From Adiantum capillus-veneris (taxonomy: Eukaryota > Streptophyta > Polypodiopsida > Polypodiales > Pteridaceae), in NCBI GenBank assembly GCA_014529385.2, contig CM043959.1, positions 52,577,753 to 52,641,752 of the forward strand: DNA of 64,000 nucleotides. Direction: 5' to 3'. How positions within the stretch are numbered: position 1 is the stretch's first letter; every line of letters begins with the position of its first letter. Shown in pieces: positions 18,398 to 32,337 of this stretch. Under the pieces are notes generated by a model. That model was not told the origin of the DNA and made no database searches. It worked only from the letters and a program-made list of their open reading frames with translations. The position numbers and the translations under genes are program-made.

Positions 18398-18935
18398 CCT
18401 AGAATGGCTACATGCATCTATTTTTTTGGGCCAAGATGCATCTTACAAGATTATAGTTGATGACAAATTGCCCTTGTCGCCAATTGACACCTTCATTTTT
18501 TAGAGGGGATCTACGACTGAAAGTCAGTGAAGATCACAACTGTTCATCCCGAATGTGAACTTGAACAAATGTGAACTTGCATCTAAACTAGATGTCAACT
18601 CGAAGTAAACTTAGTATGAACTAAGATCGTGACGGGTGGCTAGGACTACACAATATAATGCTATCATTCTCCACGTCTTTCAAAATGCGTGCAATAGTGT
18701 AGTGGTAAAGCGATGGCATTGGGAGGGGCAGGTTGCAAGGTCGAATCTCACCACAACCCTTATTTTTTCCTCCATATGAATCGAACGGCCCACAAAGAAC
18801 AATCATCTGGGACCATAGATCCCCTCTTAAAAATGAGGGTGTCAAATAGAGACGTGGACAAACTACCTAAAATGGCTAGTTGCATATATTTTTGAGCCAA
18901 TATACATCGTACAAGTTTATAGTTAATGAGGTCCC
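18398..18935 (+). mobile_element. SINE-like island bracketed by an imperfect direct repeat
   Basis: The outer segments 18398-18470 and about 18865-18935 are direct repeats (for example AATGGCT..TTGCAT..ATTTTT..GGCCAA, then TTATAGTT). Between them lies a tRNA-headed unit at 18690-18855. Its tail (GATCCCCTCTTAAAAATGAG, then GTGTCAAAT) also occurs in reverse orientation near 18485-18525. This is either two SINE-type insertions in opposite orientation or a composite foldback. Confidence 0.55.
18690..18855 (+). mobile_element. tRNA-derived SINE-like unit
   Basis: An A-box-like TAGTGTAGTGGTAAAG near 18694-18710 and a B-box-like GGTCGAATCTC at 18739-18749 have the spacing of a Pol III internal promoter. 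The unit then continues into unrelated sequence, as SINEs do. It does not fold as an intact tRNA. Family unknown. Confidence 0.55.
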
Positions 18936-19444
18936 ATCTAATGTACTTTCCATAAGTCATTTGTTATGTCAGTCATTTGCTATTTGAGATGGTTGTTCTT
19001 TCCTTACTTTTAAAAAAATAAACAAAAAGCTCATCAAGTGTCTTTGCGACAAGGCTTTATAGATGATAATTCAATGGTATTAAAAGTTCTTATTGTAAAT
19101 TTGATGAAATGTGATATTGGAATGTGTGTACATATGTGCCTAGTCTCAATTTAACCTGTGCTTGATCCATGTATTTGCATAAATTTGAAATGTTTTGGTC
19201 AGGTTACTTGGAAGACCCTTTCATTTGGACAGTTTTTGATGTCCCCTTAATTGATAATCATAAAACAAAATGCGTAGGGCCATTATAGAACCAGTGTATC
19301 ATTTCAACTAATTGGTGGGTCTACAAGCTTGCAAAGTGTAATTTCGATGTTTTGAAACTTCAAAAGTACTTTGTCTAAAGTTTTGCCTAGTTTTATATCG
19401 ACGTGAACATTGTTTGTAAATAACATTTATCGAGGAGTTTTTAT

Positions 19445-19445
<1 letters not shown>
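18936..19445. other. Intergenic, A/T-rich
   Basis: Nothing recognisable on either strand. Confidence 0.5.

Positions 19446-19526
<81 letters not shown>
19446..19526. repeat. Compound (CT)n(CA)n microsatellite
   Basis: CT repeat 19446-19475 passes directly into CA repeat to 19526. The same CT-then-CA order recurs at 22407 and 26637. Confidence 0.97.
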
Positions 19527-19528
<2 letters not shown>

Positions 19529-20151
19529 AGTCACTATACTATTGCTGGTAAATACTCCACCTAGCTACACTTAAATCTCTTAGCTACCATTGTTTACGTA
19601 TAGTAGAAGTCTTCTTGGAAATCAAAAGAAACCGTCTTCTCTAAGAACTAGTTTTCTTGCCAATGGACTGCACATTGCTTTTTGATTGTACATATATACA
19701 TTGCGCCTCATGCTTTAACACTATTCCCTACTTGGTAAATACCTCCTCTTGGTCACAAACATCTAAAATGGTAGTGCACTTTATTTTGTCGTCTATTTTC
19801 GATGTCGATTGCAAAGTATTGGAGAGCTAGTATGACCCACCATAGAGAGTACATTTGAGGTTCCTCCTATTGCTAAAAGCAATTTGAAAAGTTATGGCGT
19901 GGGTGGGAAACCCCCTGTTGCCAAGGCTAATAAAAGTCTTTTTGAAAAATCTAAGCATCGTTAATTGAATGATTGTCGAAAGCTCGGTGAGGGCAATAGG
20001 CAGTGTGCCTCTTACCTCTATAGGACACGTCAGAGACGTCCAACCGCCCATTACTTGTACACACCTTATTCTTTACTAGATAGATGAATAAGGGGCTCTC
20101 TCACATACATAGTGTTGAGCTTCCTCCACCCACGCACTATGTACTCTCTCC

Positions 20152-20155
<4 letters not shown>
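19527..20155. other. Region that may hold the outer part of an LTR
   Basis: No gene. If the primer-binding site at 20240 is real, an LTR should end near 20237 and extend leftwards through this stretch. Its start cannot be fixed, because no second copy is visible. Confidence 0.35.
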
Positions 20156-20192
<37 letters not shown>

Positions 20193-20251
20193 CCCCCTTA
20201 TCACTCTTCACACATGCAACGCATTCATGCACTCACAATTGGTATCAGAGC
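20156..20251 (+). promoter_or_regulatory. LTR end with (TC)n tract and primer-binding site
   Basis: A (TC)n run (20156-20190) and a C-run lead to ..GCACTCACAA, followed by TGGTATCAGAGC at 20240-20251. The last is an exact initiator-tRNA-Met primer site. An ATG follows at 20263, but that frame closes after 14 codons. This looks like the 5' LTR/primer-site end of a decayed plus-strand LTR retrotransposon whose body is no longer recognisable. Confidence 0.6.
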
Positions 20252-22557
<2,306 letters not shown>

Positions 22558-22737
22558 GGTGACTGTTTTCGAGTGAGCATGTTTCCTCCCAATTCCCTTT
22601 CTTTCCCCTTTTACGCTACCTTATTAAATATGACAATTGGAGATGTTGTAGTCACCTTGATCTGTGATACACACACATGCCTACTTGTATCAAATAACAA
22701 AGAGCTTTTTGCTAAAAGTTAATTGGATTATTTTTTT

Positions 22738-22917
22738 CTTCTATTCGAACATATCAAATTTATTGCTTAATCGGGGTCTCAAAAACCTATTAATTCTTGG
22801 CCAGTATGGGAATCAACCTATTTTTCTCTTCTATTTGAACTTATCAAATTTATTGCTTAATCGGGCTCTCAAAAACCTATTAATTCTCAGTCAATATGGG
22901 AATCAACCCCCTTTTGT
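22738..22917. repeat. 90 bp tandem repeat, two copies
   Basis: Units starting at 22738 and 22828 share CTTCTATT..GAAC..ATCAAATTTATTGCTTAATCGG and AAAAACCTATTAATTCT. Because 90 is divisible by three, they make an 87-codon frame with an internal protein repeat. I regard that frame as accidental. Confidence 0.85.
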
Positions 22918-22927
22918 AGCTAGCTAA

Positions 22928-25074
22928 GTTCTGCTCTGATTGTGGGAACCTACCCTAGGTTCACACTTGGTGGGATTGACCCTCACCACCCATTGTATTT
23001 AAACCTTCTCGATCGTGGATACCACTTGGTTTTTCACACTTGCATTAAATACATATGTACTGTGACATTGTAGGATCCGACGGGCCAGTCTCGTTCTCTT
23101 TCTCCCTTTGTGCTAATCTCTTTACCTCTGATGTCGTTGAGTATCTTTGACGAAGCTTGTGCTTACCGTAATGGTATGGTGAATCCTTGTATTCACCATT
23201 AATCTCAAGCTCTTATTCTTCCATTCCCTCTCGCCCTCCCCGTGTAACTAAAGCTGGTCGATAACTACCTCTCTGATGCTCATAAGGTAACTTGTTATCT
23301 CTCTTAACGTGCTATACCCATTTTCCTACTAGGCATATCTTCTGGCTGAAAGATTCACTTGCAGGCATACATGGTTTACTCCGAGGTGATGGATGGTGGC
23401 GCCAATCTTGATCTCGTCTACCTGTGCGACTATTAAAACTGGTGAGGGATGCTTTTCTTCCTCACTTAGCCTTGCATTATGTGGGTGTGTGTGTCTGAAA
23501 GAGAGCGAGTGCCATGGTGCTACCGCTTGTTGATCTGTGTTATATGCATCATGGATATTGTGGAGCAACCTGTTGCTCTTGAGTGCTCTTTTGGTGTTGC
23601 TTTGAATCTGTTGTCGCTTCTTGGTATATACTGACAATAGTCTTTTATAACTAATCCTTGTGATGATTAAGTGATTCACTATGTAAAAAGTGAGTACATG
23701 TCGTATTTAGGATGAATAATGGTGACGATCACTTGATAATGTGTGTTAAAAAAATCTGAAATGGGCCTAGAACTTGTCAGAACATTGTATTATATATTGC
23801 TTGCTTGGGTGGGGGCACCACAAGCAAATCCAAGTGTGATAAGGTAAATGGTAAAAGGCTTACTGGTGCAACTCAAAATCGATACTTCAATAATAAGTAC
23901 TAGAAATAGGAAGCTGTCATTGTGATTAATTTTTGGGCTTACAAATTGAAGGGGTCTTTGGTTTTTATGCCTCACCAATTGGTTTTTGATAGGGATAACC
24001 TATGTGATATAAACTGGCATAAATGGTGATTTTTTACTGAAGAAGAACGAGCGACTAGGACTGATGACTCTAAAGAGTTTTCCCTTTGTTGTTTTGATGG
24101 CATATTGAATGTTGATTTGAAATATTTGAAATCTATTTCTTAAACTATGGATGGTTATTGTTGCTTCTTTAATATACCTGTCCTTAAAATCTATAGATAT
24201 AAGGCTTCTTATACTAAGACCTGCCTAAGATTTTGATCCCTAAACAGATACACACTACAAAGGTTGCCTGTAGACTTTAGAATTACTTATTAGATACCAA
24301 AAGGGTTTCAATTTTTTTACTATAATCTAGCCTAAAACTTCTTAGATATTCTCTTTGCATGAAAAAAAAAATGTTGCAGTTTGTTTTGTTCTTACCTCTC
24401 ACCCGGCCATGACTGAAATTTATTGTTCAAAGAGAGAAGAAAATTGTGGACTCATGAGAAACAGATGTTTGAATGCTTTCCCAAAGACCTGGCTTCTCAA
24501 ATCTCTTTCTTTTCCAACTTACTCAACTCATAGCATGGGTATTCACTTGTTGGTCCTCATATAAGATGATACACATATCTTTTTCTGAAAACTTAATACA
24601 TCACTTTAATAATAAGGGAACTTAATACTTACATAATTTTTTCTTCTTTTACATAACAAGAATGTTACATGAAGACTAGAGTTTCTTGAATTCATGGCCA
24701 TACATGGATTTGAAGCTACAATAATCAAAATCTTAAACTATTGTATTTAGTGAATTTGGAGTAGACACTTGTTTGGGAAAAGGGCTTCCTTATATTATGG
24801 GGAACTACAAGATACAGAAAATGGACTTTCGGTGGATTACCAATGCTGATGAGTGCATATTCTCCCACATATGATATACTTGCTAATAGTACATACTGGC
24901 TCATCTAAAATAAAATCCGATAACATAAAGATTCCTCCTCACCTGCTTTCCCCTCCTCTTCTGCCTCCTTTGCACCCTCTTTTGTCCTTAGCTTTGTGCA
25001 TTTTGTGCACTTATCCTTCGCATCTCTAGCTTGCTTCTTTTCAAAGCAAGGCCCCTTCTTTTCATGAACTTAAA
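22928..25074. other. Intergenic, no gene seen
   Basis: No frame here has credible composition or a known motif. A short GT run and A/T-rich stretches only. Confidence 0.5.
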
Positions 25075-25247
25075 CCCCCCCCCCCCCCCCCCGGGTGCTC
25101 TTTCTTTCCCCTCCTCTCCTCGCCCTCTTCTGCCTCTTTCGCATCCTCTTATCTCCTTAGCCTTGCATTGCGCAAAGCAGAGTCACCCTCTTCCCTTCTT
25201 TGTGCTGCATCCCTCATACACAATCTCTTTGCATGCATATACCAACA

Positions 25248-25316
<69 letters not shown>

Positions 25317-25360
25317 AGAAGCAGTTCGCAATAGACCAGAGAGAGAGAGAGAGAGAGAAT
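25075..25360. repeat. C-run and (GA)n microsatellites
   Basis: Poly-C at 25075-25092. A short GT run passes into (GA)n at 25257-25313, and a shorter GA block follows near 25340-25360. The GT-then-GA order is the reverse complement of the CT-CA compound repeats elsewhere. Confidence 0.95.
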
Positions 25361-25459
25361 CTGTTTAGATTTTCTCAATTCTTTTATTTTTCAAAATTGT
25401 AGGCACATGCTCTCCCGTATCACTAATGTACTTACCAAAATGTTAATTGGATTAACCCT

Positions 25460-26450
25460 TGGTTTTAGGTAATACACAAACCTTGTCCAATATTATTAGT
25501 AAGGCATATTGGATCATTAACAACTAGTACAAAGTTTTGGTTGATATTCTTGAGCAGATTTACCCTTACCACACTTATGATATTAAAGCATGCTATGAAG
25601 CCATCCCCCATCGTGGGAACCATAGACTTATGAACTCTCTTCAATAAATAATCAAGGTAATAATGGGATTGGGTTATATAGGTTTTAAAACTTCTCAAAA
25701 CAAAATCGTCCTCTCAAAAAGAAACCCGAGATAAAATGGTCATTTGAATTTTAACATCCATTAATATTTGTATTGGATCATTGCTTTTCTAAACTTGGAT
25801 TACATATCTAGAGGCAAACCATGGGTATACCTTTGGGCTATTCTTGTTCCCCTTTATGGTGCAATTTAAATTTATATCTAGCATGGTTTGAGCTGGAATA
25901 CATTCAAAAAATTTCCCGTCTTAAGGAAACTAAAAAGCTTAAATCATTTTTGCACTCATGGAGATACATGGATGATTTGTTATTAGTAAATAACAAGTAT
26001 ATCCCCCTATGAATGGAACCTAAAAACCCTTTTTCCTTGAGGATCCCTTTACCATATATTCACTTGACATCATTTTGGTCAAAGCTACCCATGCTAACCT
26101 TGGCACTACCTACCTTAATACAAGATTGACACTTCCGAGACCATCTATCGATCAATTCACAACATTTATGGCATGGAAAAAAGATGTGCTACCTGGCCAT
26201 CAGGTATCTTTTATTCAAGTAGCTGCAACCTATAAAAAAATATGGCATACAAAGTATGTATTTCTCAAGTACTCCCTTTCATTTATAACGCATCCAAGTT
26301 GTGGCATATTTTGGCCTAAAAAGACTTATCCATATGTCCACTTTGAATGGGTTTACAGAAACAAAAATAGAAGAATCAATGGTCAAAGTTTTACAAAAAA
26401 GAGATCTTTCTTGGGATTTCAATATGTCATCAAAATTACTCGCATTTAGT
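25460..26450 (+). pseudogene. Penelope-like reverse transcriptase remnant
   Basis: Several plus-strand pieces in shifting frames match the order of a Penelope-like RT. DIKACYEAIPHRGNHRLMNS lies near 25580-25640. RQTMGIPLGYSCSPLWCNLN near 25810 is followed by LHSWRYMDDLLLVNN near 25955-26000, with catalytic YMDD and the asparagines typical of this group. Next come YPLDIILVKATHANLGTTYL near 26050-26110 and a tail frame to 26449. Stops and frameshifts interrupt it repeatedly, so it is dead. I see no GIY-YIG endonuclease. The assignment rests on motif memory: the DDLLxxNN context differs from LINE and LTR RTs. Confidence 0.7.
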
Positions 26451-26502
26451 AGGGGTCAAGCCCACTTGGTGGATTTTCCTCCACCAAGTGTTCTTATCTC
26501 GA

Positions 26503-26806
<304 letters not shown>

Positions 26807-28292
26807 TGGAAAACCTGAAACCGAGGAAAACCCACCGAAAAGATCATATACAAGAGAGAGAACACAAAAGTGTTCAACTGCACAATATGGATAATAGCAT
26901 TCATAGGAGAGTTGATCTATCTCTGCGACAATATCACCAACTTCCAAGGCGAACCGCAAAAATTTCCTAAGAGAGAGCTTGAAGAATGGGAAGGGATCCA
27001 CATGACTATGATGAAATAAATAGCCATTACTCTGACATCACAGGGTCTAGTAAGCCCAATATCTAACCCACATAAAGAAGACCGCAAATCACTATAATGT
27101 GGATGATAAATGCCCAAAACCGTTTGTGGAAAACCATTGCTAGAAAACGGAGCTACATACAAGCTGATATTTAACACTACATGGATGGTAGGTATAAGTT
27201 AAAAAGGTTTTAAGTAGGACATGGACAACAATTGATAGGTTTGTTGACACCTGTAATACATTTCAAGGCTAACAAATCTGTTGTCTTGTTTATATGGATG
27301 CAGATGAGGACTCTATCTTTACTTAGGATCTTTTTGGCTTTGTTGTTGTCCACCGTCATCGTCAAACTTGGCCTCTATCACTTTAGTATCAGTTGTTCTT
27401 AACTATCTTATGTACAAATCACTAGAATGATACCTCGTTCTCACTATGATGTACAAAAATGAATCAAAGACTGAGTCGTTTTGGTGCTAATCCTTGTCCT
27501 TTGTCTAAAGACAGCCGTCTTTTGAACTGATATGTTTTTTTTGTGTATACATATTAGTTTAAAAACAGCAACACACACGTTCTAAACACAAGGTTCTCCC
27601 AAATTTTTGGGAAACAAGGACACTAGCTTTGGAGATTTTTGTCTATAGGCTTTGATGGACCCACTGTCTGTAATTTCTTGTTGGGTTGACAAGTGTTAGG
27701 TGGTCTTTCCTTGTCTATAGATCAGATTCCTGCTCATAGCTATTGGAGTCTTTGACTCTGCTAGGTTTAGGTTGTAGGTTAATCCAAAATTACTTACCGT
27801 TGTGTAATTAATTTGATTTTTTTAATTTCAAGAAAACTACTCTTGGATGGACACACACACACACCCACCCCTTAACATGAGTGAACACACACACACATAT
27901 CATGACTTGGAAACTCTGGCATGAATTCACACACTTACACACTCACACAAACAAAAATCTACAATTTATGACAAAAAAGCACATGCATCCACAATAATGA
28001 ATGATAGTGAAGAAACTGGCACTATACTTTGAACAATTCTTACCGAAGCCACAAAATCATAACAATATGCATCTCACAATTGTAAAAATTTTGTAGGTTT
28101 ACCCATTTGGCAGAAGACTCAGACTTGGGAGATTGATCATGATGACTCAAGAAAACAACAATGATTTCTACTAGTAGGATGTTTCATGCAAAAAAAATAA
28201 TCCTATAATATTGTCAATTTACTGACAACCACCATTGATAGAGTTTTATGGTTCCTCTTGTTTAGCATGTAACCTTTAAATCTCCCCCATAA

Positions 28293-28294
<2 letters not shown>
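26807..28294. other. Intergenic before the gag-protease element
   Basis: No gene seen. Short CA runs occur near 27850-27900. The 5' LTR and primer-binding site of the element at 28.4 kb should lie to its left, but I find neither here. Confidence 0.45.

Positions 28295-28334
<40 letters not shown>
28295..28334. repeat. (GT)n microsatellite
   Basis: Twenty GT units, about 50 bp before the gag-like frame begins. It may mark a truncation point of the element. Confidence 0.95.
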
Positions 28335-28338
<4 letters not shown>

Positions 28339-28446
28339 CGAGCGCCATTATCTAAGCAGAGCTAGCTGCCCCCCCATTAGTGGTTGAGGTGCTCATCAGA
28401 TTTGTCTCCTTCATACACCACATGTGGGAACTTCTCAGAGACAGAT

Positions 28447-31335
28447 ATGCCCGCCTTGCACTCTATTGCAGAAAACATGCGTGGTGCACCTGATAGAGAG
28501 CCTAGGAGCAAGGCAGTTCAAGTAGCTAAGCTCACACAGAAATTCAATGGAGACGGAGATGCTAGAAAGCATATGGAAGTCTTTGAACATGTGTGCGATT
28601 CCTTGGAAGAGCACAATGAGCTACATAAGTGTAAGGCTTTGAGTTTGACCCTAAGCGGAAAGGCTGGAGATTGGTATAAAACCTTAAGAGTAGAAGAAAA
28701 AACGATCTACTCTACTCTTAGGAGATTGTTCTTAAAAGAATACATACGAGAGGGAGTACTTTGGGGTGTAGCCTCTCAGCTCCAGAAAGCCCAACGAGAA
28801 GAAGGTGAATCCGTGAGAGACTTCATTAGTCGCCTAAAGAATTTGAATTCTTGATGCAATCCAAACGAGCGATTCAACAACAACCAATTGCTCGATAGAT
28901 TCATTAGGGGACTACGACATGAAAGTATCTATAATGGCCTAGTCATTAGAGGTATCACTACTTGGGAAGCAGTCACCATGAATGCAATCCAATTGGAGGA
29001 TAATTTAATGATTACAGGAGAAAGAGTGTCTGCCGAGCCGAAGTCAAGTAGCTCCCAAGCATCACGGCATGAGCCAATGAAGATAAAGCCAATCGTGAAA
29101 GAGCAAACGATATCTGAGATGACTTTGGCAGATCTCACAAAGGCCATCCAAGAAAGCCTTAGGGGTAATCGTGCTCCACAAAACACTCATATGTATCCAA
29201 GAAGGGGGCAACAATGGTGCTCAATTTTCTTGGGCCCACATACTACGAGTGAATGCCCTACTTTCAGAGTAAAGTTTAACGGGACTTGTAATGCGTGTGG
29301 TAGGTATGGCCATCAAGCGAAGGATTGCCTAATGCTTAAACGCATCATGGAAAATAGACCGCCTATAGCTTGGGCAGACTCACCTCGAGTTCCTGCATTG
29401 ATGCCTACCCCACCCATGGAGCAACAGTTGCCATTACAACACATGGTCCCTAGAACCCAAAATGTGGTCCAAACCACACCGTTGCCACCTCCAGTGCTAG
29501 GACTGCAACCCCCTCATCCAAGAGTTACACCTATGAACCAAATAGGTTGCGAGTCATCTAGTACTTATGTAGATTGTGAAGAGGACATAGACTCTAGTAT
29601 CACCTATGGAGTCGACATGCTTGAGGAGTGTCCCATGTACTATATGGAAGACCATTGGGGACAAATCAAACCGGTATATCAAGCTACTGCGCTAGCAGCA
29701 AGAGGCCAAAACATTAATAGTTTTGCCAGGAGACCACCTCTTCAGTGCTACGAATGTGGTGGACCACATCGAGTAGCTGAGTGCCCCATTAGAATGCAAA
29801 AGAATGCTGCACTAATGCAAACAAGTCAAGGGAATGCATTGGCAATGCCAATACTCATTTGTAATCATTGTGGCATAGATCATTTGATCGCACAGTGTCC
29901 TAACAATCCAAACGCACCGAAAATCACACCATTGAACATAATAGAGATCGTTGAGGGGACACCACCAACTATAAACATAGCACCAGTGAATGCACTCACA
30001 TGGTCAATGCTCCAAAAGCAAAATTACATCCTCGAAGAGAGAGATGCTGCATCCATTGGCCGAGCGAGAAAGAAGAAAACACGAAGAAAGAAATCCCTTA
30101 ATGCTTCTAGCTCAAAACCTAGTTCAAAGACTAACATAGGGACAGGAGAGGATCCCGTGTATATGAATGACCCTGAGGATGACTCAGATTCGATAGAGAC
30201 CACGGAGACCAAAACTGTTACTACAAAGAAAAAAGCCAGTGAGGAGGATCACGAGAGGGAATTACGACGAACACCAAAAGAGTATTCAAAGTTAAACTAC
30301 CCAGTTGCGAACCCCCAAGATAATCCACGAGAGACAAAAAATGAGGATTGCAAGAGGAAGATTGGAACCTATCCAAACCCAACAGTGGAAATTGAACGAG
30401 TCCAACAACTGAGGGGTTTGGTGGAAGAAACTCAACGAACATTAGAACCTGAACCCAAACACATCCAGATGTCGGACACAGTGTTTTCCACACAAGTTCA
30501 ACCTCACAAGAACTACAGGCCGTTAGCTATACCCAGTATCATTCGGGAAGAGAGTGAGGGTAGGACATCTGAAAGTGGACACACACCTTTCCTACTAGAG
30601 AGAATGTTTGGTGAGGGAATGCCCGACCCCCTTGAGGAAGTGGAGATTCCATCTTCACCATTCTCTTGTCAGGGTCCTACGTCCCACAAGATGCCATTAA
30701 ATGTTGCCAAATTGATGGATTTCATGTCTTCAGAAGTTAGAACCACCATCATGTCCAAACTATATAAAGACCCCGAGCTAGTCTCAGCTCTTCGAGCCTT
30801 CCTCAATGGAGAATTACAGGCCGGATTACCACAGTTTGCACATATGAACAAACCTGACTCGGTAATGAATGATGAGGAACATTTAGCACCACCATCTGAC
30901 CTAGCGGGACATGAATCTGTAATTGAAGTACCCGTTAACAAGTTGGGGCAATACTTTGAAGGTGATGAATCTAATGCTACTCTGCCAATCACTACTAAAG
31001 GATTAACTGTAAAGGGAGTCCTTGACGGTGGTGCGGGAGTCAGCATGGTGACAAAGAGTTGTTGGGAGTCTATGGGGCGACCTCACCTTGAAGCCACAAG
31101 CGTAGTGGTAAAAATGGCTAATGGATCTATTGTTACGCCTATTGGAATGCTAAAGGATCTCAGAATCAAGGTCTTGGGACACAAGGTAAGGCAGACTTTC
31201 ATTGTTATGGATTTTTCCAAGCATCCTATGTCATTTGAGATGATCTTAGGGCGTCCATTCATGAGGGAAGCAAAAATGGTGCATGATTGGTCCAAAAACC
31301 ACGTCTACTTACAGTTCCAAGACTCTGTCATTTGA
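28447..31335 (+). pseudogene. Gag-protease polyprotein of an LTR element, with an in-frame TGA
   Basis: Gag and aspartic protease in one frame. A gag core comes first (FNGDGDARKHMEVFEHVCDS, then LSGKAGDWYKTL and LKEYIREG). The only break is TGA at 28852-28854, and the same frame continues with LLDRFIRGLRHESIYNGL. Three zinc knuckles follow near 29290-29910: CNACGRYGHQAKDC, CYECGGPHRVAEC and CNHCGIDHLIAQC. A less regular Cys/His cluster precedes them. A long acidic linker leads to a retropepsin-like region: LDGGAGVSMV (D-G-G where D-T/S-G is usual), ending EMILGRPFM. The first ATG is at 28447. No reverse transcriptase follows. Confidence 0.85.
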
Positions 31336-32316
31336 GTTGATCTTTTAAGTGGTCGAACGCATCCTCTAGGAAATAAATTCATCATTGATAATCGATCAGA
31401 CACAACAATTCACTCAGCTCCATTACAGTATTGTTACACGTATAACGAAGACACAGATATTGGGAAGAACTCTCCTTATATGGATATCCTACCCGGAATG
31501 GCTGAGTCAGATAATGTCGATTGGGTACACCTAACAGAAACCATAGACACTTGGGGAAATAGGGGGACGACTTGGGTAACACCTGAGGGGGATGAAATGC
31601 CTGTACCCTTAAATATGCTACAAGCAATGCATATAGCTTCTGACAAGACTCATCCTAATGTAACGAAGAAAACATACAAGTGGGTCCCTAAAGCTTCTTT
31701 AGTGACCATAGCTAGTGCTAAAAAACAGAAGCCTTGTAAGAAGCGTACCACTCGCTCCAACAAAAGTAAGAAAATGTTGCGATGGATCCCTAAACGAATA
31801 TTGGAAGCCCAAGGCTACTATCAAGGAAATAATCAAATCTGGGTGCCAAAACGTAGATTGTGCTCTTACCTATCACCTGACCCATGTGAGCCCAATCCCG
31901 TAGCTCCAAAACGAATCAATGATCGTGGAAAGAAAAAAATCACAGAATGCTACACACCCGCTCCAGAGCTAGTTTGGGTACCAAAGAAAGAACGATTTGT
32001 TCCACCTAGCTCAGGAAGGGGGGAGTCCCATGAAGCTTCTAGCTCCTCATGTAATGCATACGTAGAGGGAAAAGCTTCTCCACAGCCTCCACCTACAATA
32101 GTGGACCTCCATAAAGCTACAAAGGAATCCACACCTCCAAGTGTTCAAGAATCACCTGATGAACTACTTCAAGTTCGATCTTGGGAGAGTACCTTACCAC
32201 CCTTGCAACTCGACGAGGCGCCTAAGGTAATAGAAAACTACTGGCAAAAATCTCCACCCATTACCAATTGGAAAAATTGGTTTCAAAGGGTGACAAGCTC
32301 ATTTCAAACGGTATGA
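31336..32316 (+). pseudogene. Third ORF of the gag-protease element with WVPK repeats
   Basis: After TGA 31333-31335 the same frame stays open to TGA 32314-32316. The first ATG is at 31480. The protein has four spaced copies of an aromatic-basic motif (YKWVPKASL, LRWIPKRIL, IWVPKRRL, VWVPKKER) and a Ser/Pro-rich end. No RT, RNase H or integrase motif is visible, yet it ends eight bases before the polypurine tract, where pol would normally end. I do not know its function. The basic repeats would suit nucleic-acid or capsid contacts, but that is inference. Confidence 0.6.
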
Positions 32317-32323
32317 TCTACCC

Positions 32324-32337
32324 AAGGAAGGGGGGAG
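32324..32337 (+). promoter_or_regulatory. Polypurine tract of the gag-protease element
   Basis: AAGGAAGGGGGGAG is directly followed by TGTTTGCTGACAG, which has the form of an LTR start. A closely similar context (ATCTAC..AGGAAGGGGGG) recurs at 33873-33896. Confidence 0.75.

Noticed and set aside
22664-22927. 87-codon frame with a repeated Leu/Asn-rich protein
   Set aside because: It arises only because a 90 bp tandem repeat keeps the frame open; no upstream or downstream gene context.
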